A stretch of DNA of 64,000 nucleotides from Verrucomicrobiaceae bacterium (GTDB lineage: Bacteria > Verrucomicrobiota > Verrucomicrobiia > Verrucomicrobiales > Verrucomicrobiaceae), in NCBI GenBank assembly GCA_027489965.1, contig JAIXZA010000162.1, positions 124,001 through 188,000 of the forward strand, in the 5' to 3' direction. A program made the translations under genes and the position numbers. The notes beneath the pieces are model-generated. The model was given only the letters and a program-made list of their open reading frames with translations, ran no database searches and was not told the DNA's origin. This document shows positions 63,187 to 64,000 of the stretch, piece after piece (position 1 is the first letter of the stretch; each line of letters starts with the position of its first letter).

Positions 63187-63231
63187 AGGGTTATGATGTT
63201 ATGGTTTATGGGATGTTTGAGCTGAGGAAAG

Positions 63232-64000
63232 TTAGCGTGCATTCAAGCGCCTTAGCGCCAAAAACATGGGCACGATGAGGGCGATCAGGAAGAGCCAGAG
63301 CATTAGACTGGTGATGGAACCGGAGGCCCCAGAAAGCATAGTCCAGACGGACTCATAAAAATTGCCATTAAAGGGATCAGCCCGCAGAAATTGAACCGGT
63401 AATTGAGGGTTCCCAAAAAAGGGACGCAGATTGTAAGAAAGCTGTGCTCCGACAAAAAGGTTGCCAGCTAGCCAAGAAATGAGCGTTCTCCAGCCGATGC
63501 TGACATTGCCGGAGAAGGTTTGGATCAGACGTAGCAGTTTGTGATTGGCCACGATGCCCGCAAAGGCAATGATGGCGGTGTTAAATAACAGAAACAGCCG
63601 ATACCAATCCGAGGCACCTGTTTGACCAGGTCGTGGTGAATCGATGACAAGAGCTATGATGATCGGGCTGAGCGAGCCAACGATGAGACCAAAGATGGCA
63701 AAGCTCATCAAGCAGGCAGTCATGGTTTGCTTAAATGACATTCCAGAGCCTAGCAACTGCCCCAACATGCCATTGATCATCCCATTCACGGCTAGAGTCA
63801 GAAAGATCAACAGGGGCATTTTTATAGCCACAAAAACACCTTGAAGTGGAGCCCTCCAAAGTCCGAGACCAAAGCCATAAGCCGCACATCCGGCGATGAT
63901 CGCCAGGATCAGTGGAGCCGCCGAATGGACAGTCAACGGCTCACGTAACCAAGCCGCTAATAGCGCAGGCTCACCACGTGCCAAAGTCTTCAGCTTGGAA
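63232..64000 (-). CDS. Polytopic membrane protein, N terminus cut by the window edge
   Basis: At least 255 residues. The frame is still open at base 64000, and 'KTLARGEPALLAAWLREPL' matches the soluble N terminus of the paralogue, so the true start lies outside. Six hydrophobic segments follow. The 'LRPFFGNPQLPVQFLRADPF' segment aligns with 'LRPLIGTADELLPTEKRFFV' of the downstream gene. Both genes run in the same direction 45 bases apart and are likely co-transcribed. No function can be assigned. Confidence 0.72.
   Translation of the reverse strand, partial: SKLKTLARGEPALLAAWLREPLTVHSAAPLILAIIAGCAAYGFGLGLWRAPLQGVFVAIKMPLLIFLTLAVNGMINGMLGQLLGSGMSFKQTMTACLMSFAIFGLIVGSLSPIIIALVIDSPRPGQTGASDWYRLFLLFNTAIIAFAGIVANHKLLRLIQTFSGNVSIGWRTLISWLAGNLFVGAQLSYNLRPFFGNPQLPVQFLRADPFNGNFYESVWTMLSGASGSITSLMLWLFLIALIVPMFLALRRLNAR

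Overview
The window reads as chromosomal DNA of a Gram-negative, G+C-moderate bacterium, most likely a member of the Verrucomicrobiota (Verrucomicrobiaceae, Prosthecobacter/Verrucomicrobium-like). This is inferred from gene content. There are two Tat-type DUF1501 proteins, a DUF6807 (PmoA-like) protein, a PIG-L deacetylase, a kinase-WD40-RCC1 fusion, Sel1-repeat proteins, an outer-membrane lipid (Mla) operon, and very large secreted proteins built from choice-of-anchor, cadherin-like, beta-helix and Ig modules. Shine-Dalgarno signals are weak before many genes, so several starts are chosen from family alignment and are flagged as such.

Layout. 1-3.6 kb: the end of a WYL-domain regulator, a recQ helicase and a ParE-type toxin-antitoxin pair. 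3.6-11 kb: two A+T-rich orphan genes flanking a Sel1-repeat protein whose amidase domain has lost key catalytic residues, then an rhlE-ubiB/aarF pair and a small membrane protein. 11-18.3 kb: a 1229-residue Ser/Thr kinase with WD40 and RCC1-like parts, then, convergent to it, mlaE-F-D-C-A. 18.4-25.3 kb: an rRNA methyltransferase, two DUF1501 proteins, an ECF sigma factor, a PIG-L deacetylase with a two-domain aspartyl protease, and a DUF3592 protein. A 159-bp palindromic element exactly fills the gap between one DUF1501 gene and the sigma gene.

25.4-46.0 kb is one uninterrupted 20.6-kb reading frame on the minus strand encoding a 6864-residue secreted protein, about a third of the window. It has its own hairpin terminator and a candidate promoter. 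46.4-50 kb holds aroC, rnc, tRNA-His and an infA gene with a long glycine/proline/arginine repeat extension fused in front of the IF-1 fold, followed by a DEDD exonuclease. 50-55.7 kb, on the minus strand, carries a kexin-like S8 protease, DUF6807, a SOUL protein and a glutathione peroxidase. 55.8-61.2 kb, on the plus strand, carries ribD, a GmhB-like phosphatase, an ECF sigma factor, a TIGR01777 epimerase, a HAD phosphatase and a cysteine desulfurase. The right edge has an FAD monooxygenase and two homologous membrane proteins, the last cut by the window end.

How the parts relate. The Mla cluster maintains outer-membrane lipid asymmetry, which fits a diderm envelope. The rest is housekeeping DNA interleaved with small orphan genes and surface or secreted proteins. 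No phage, transposase, CRISPR array or rRNA operon was seen. The most unusual items are the extended IF-1, the giant surface protein, the degenerate amidase and the palindromic intergenic element.
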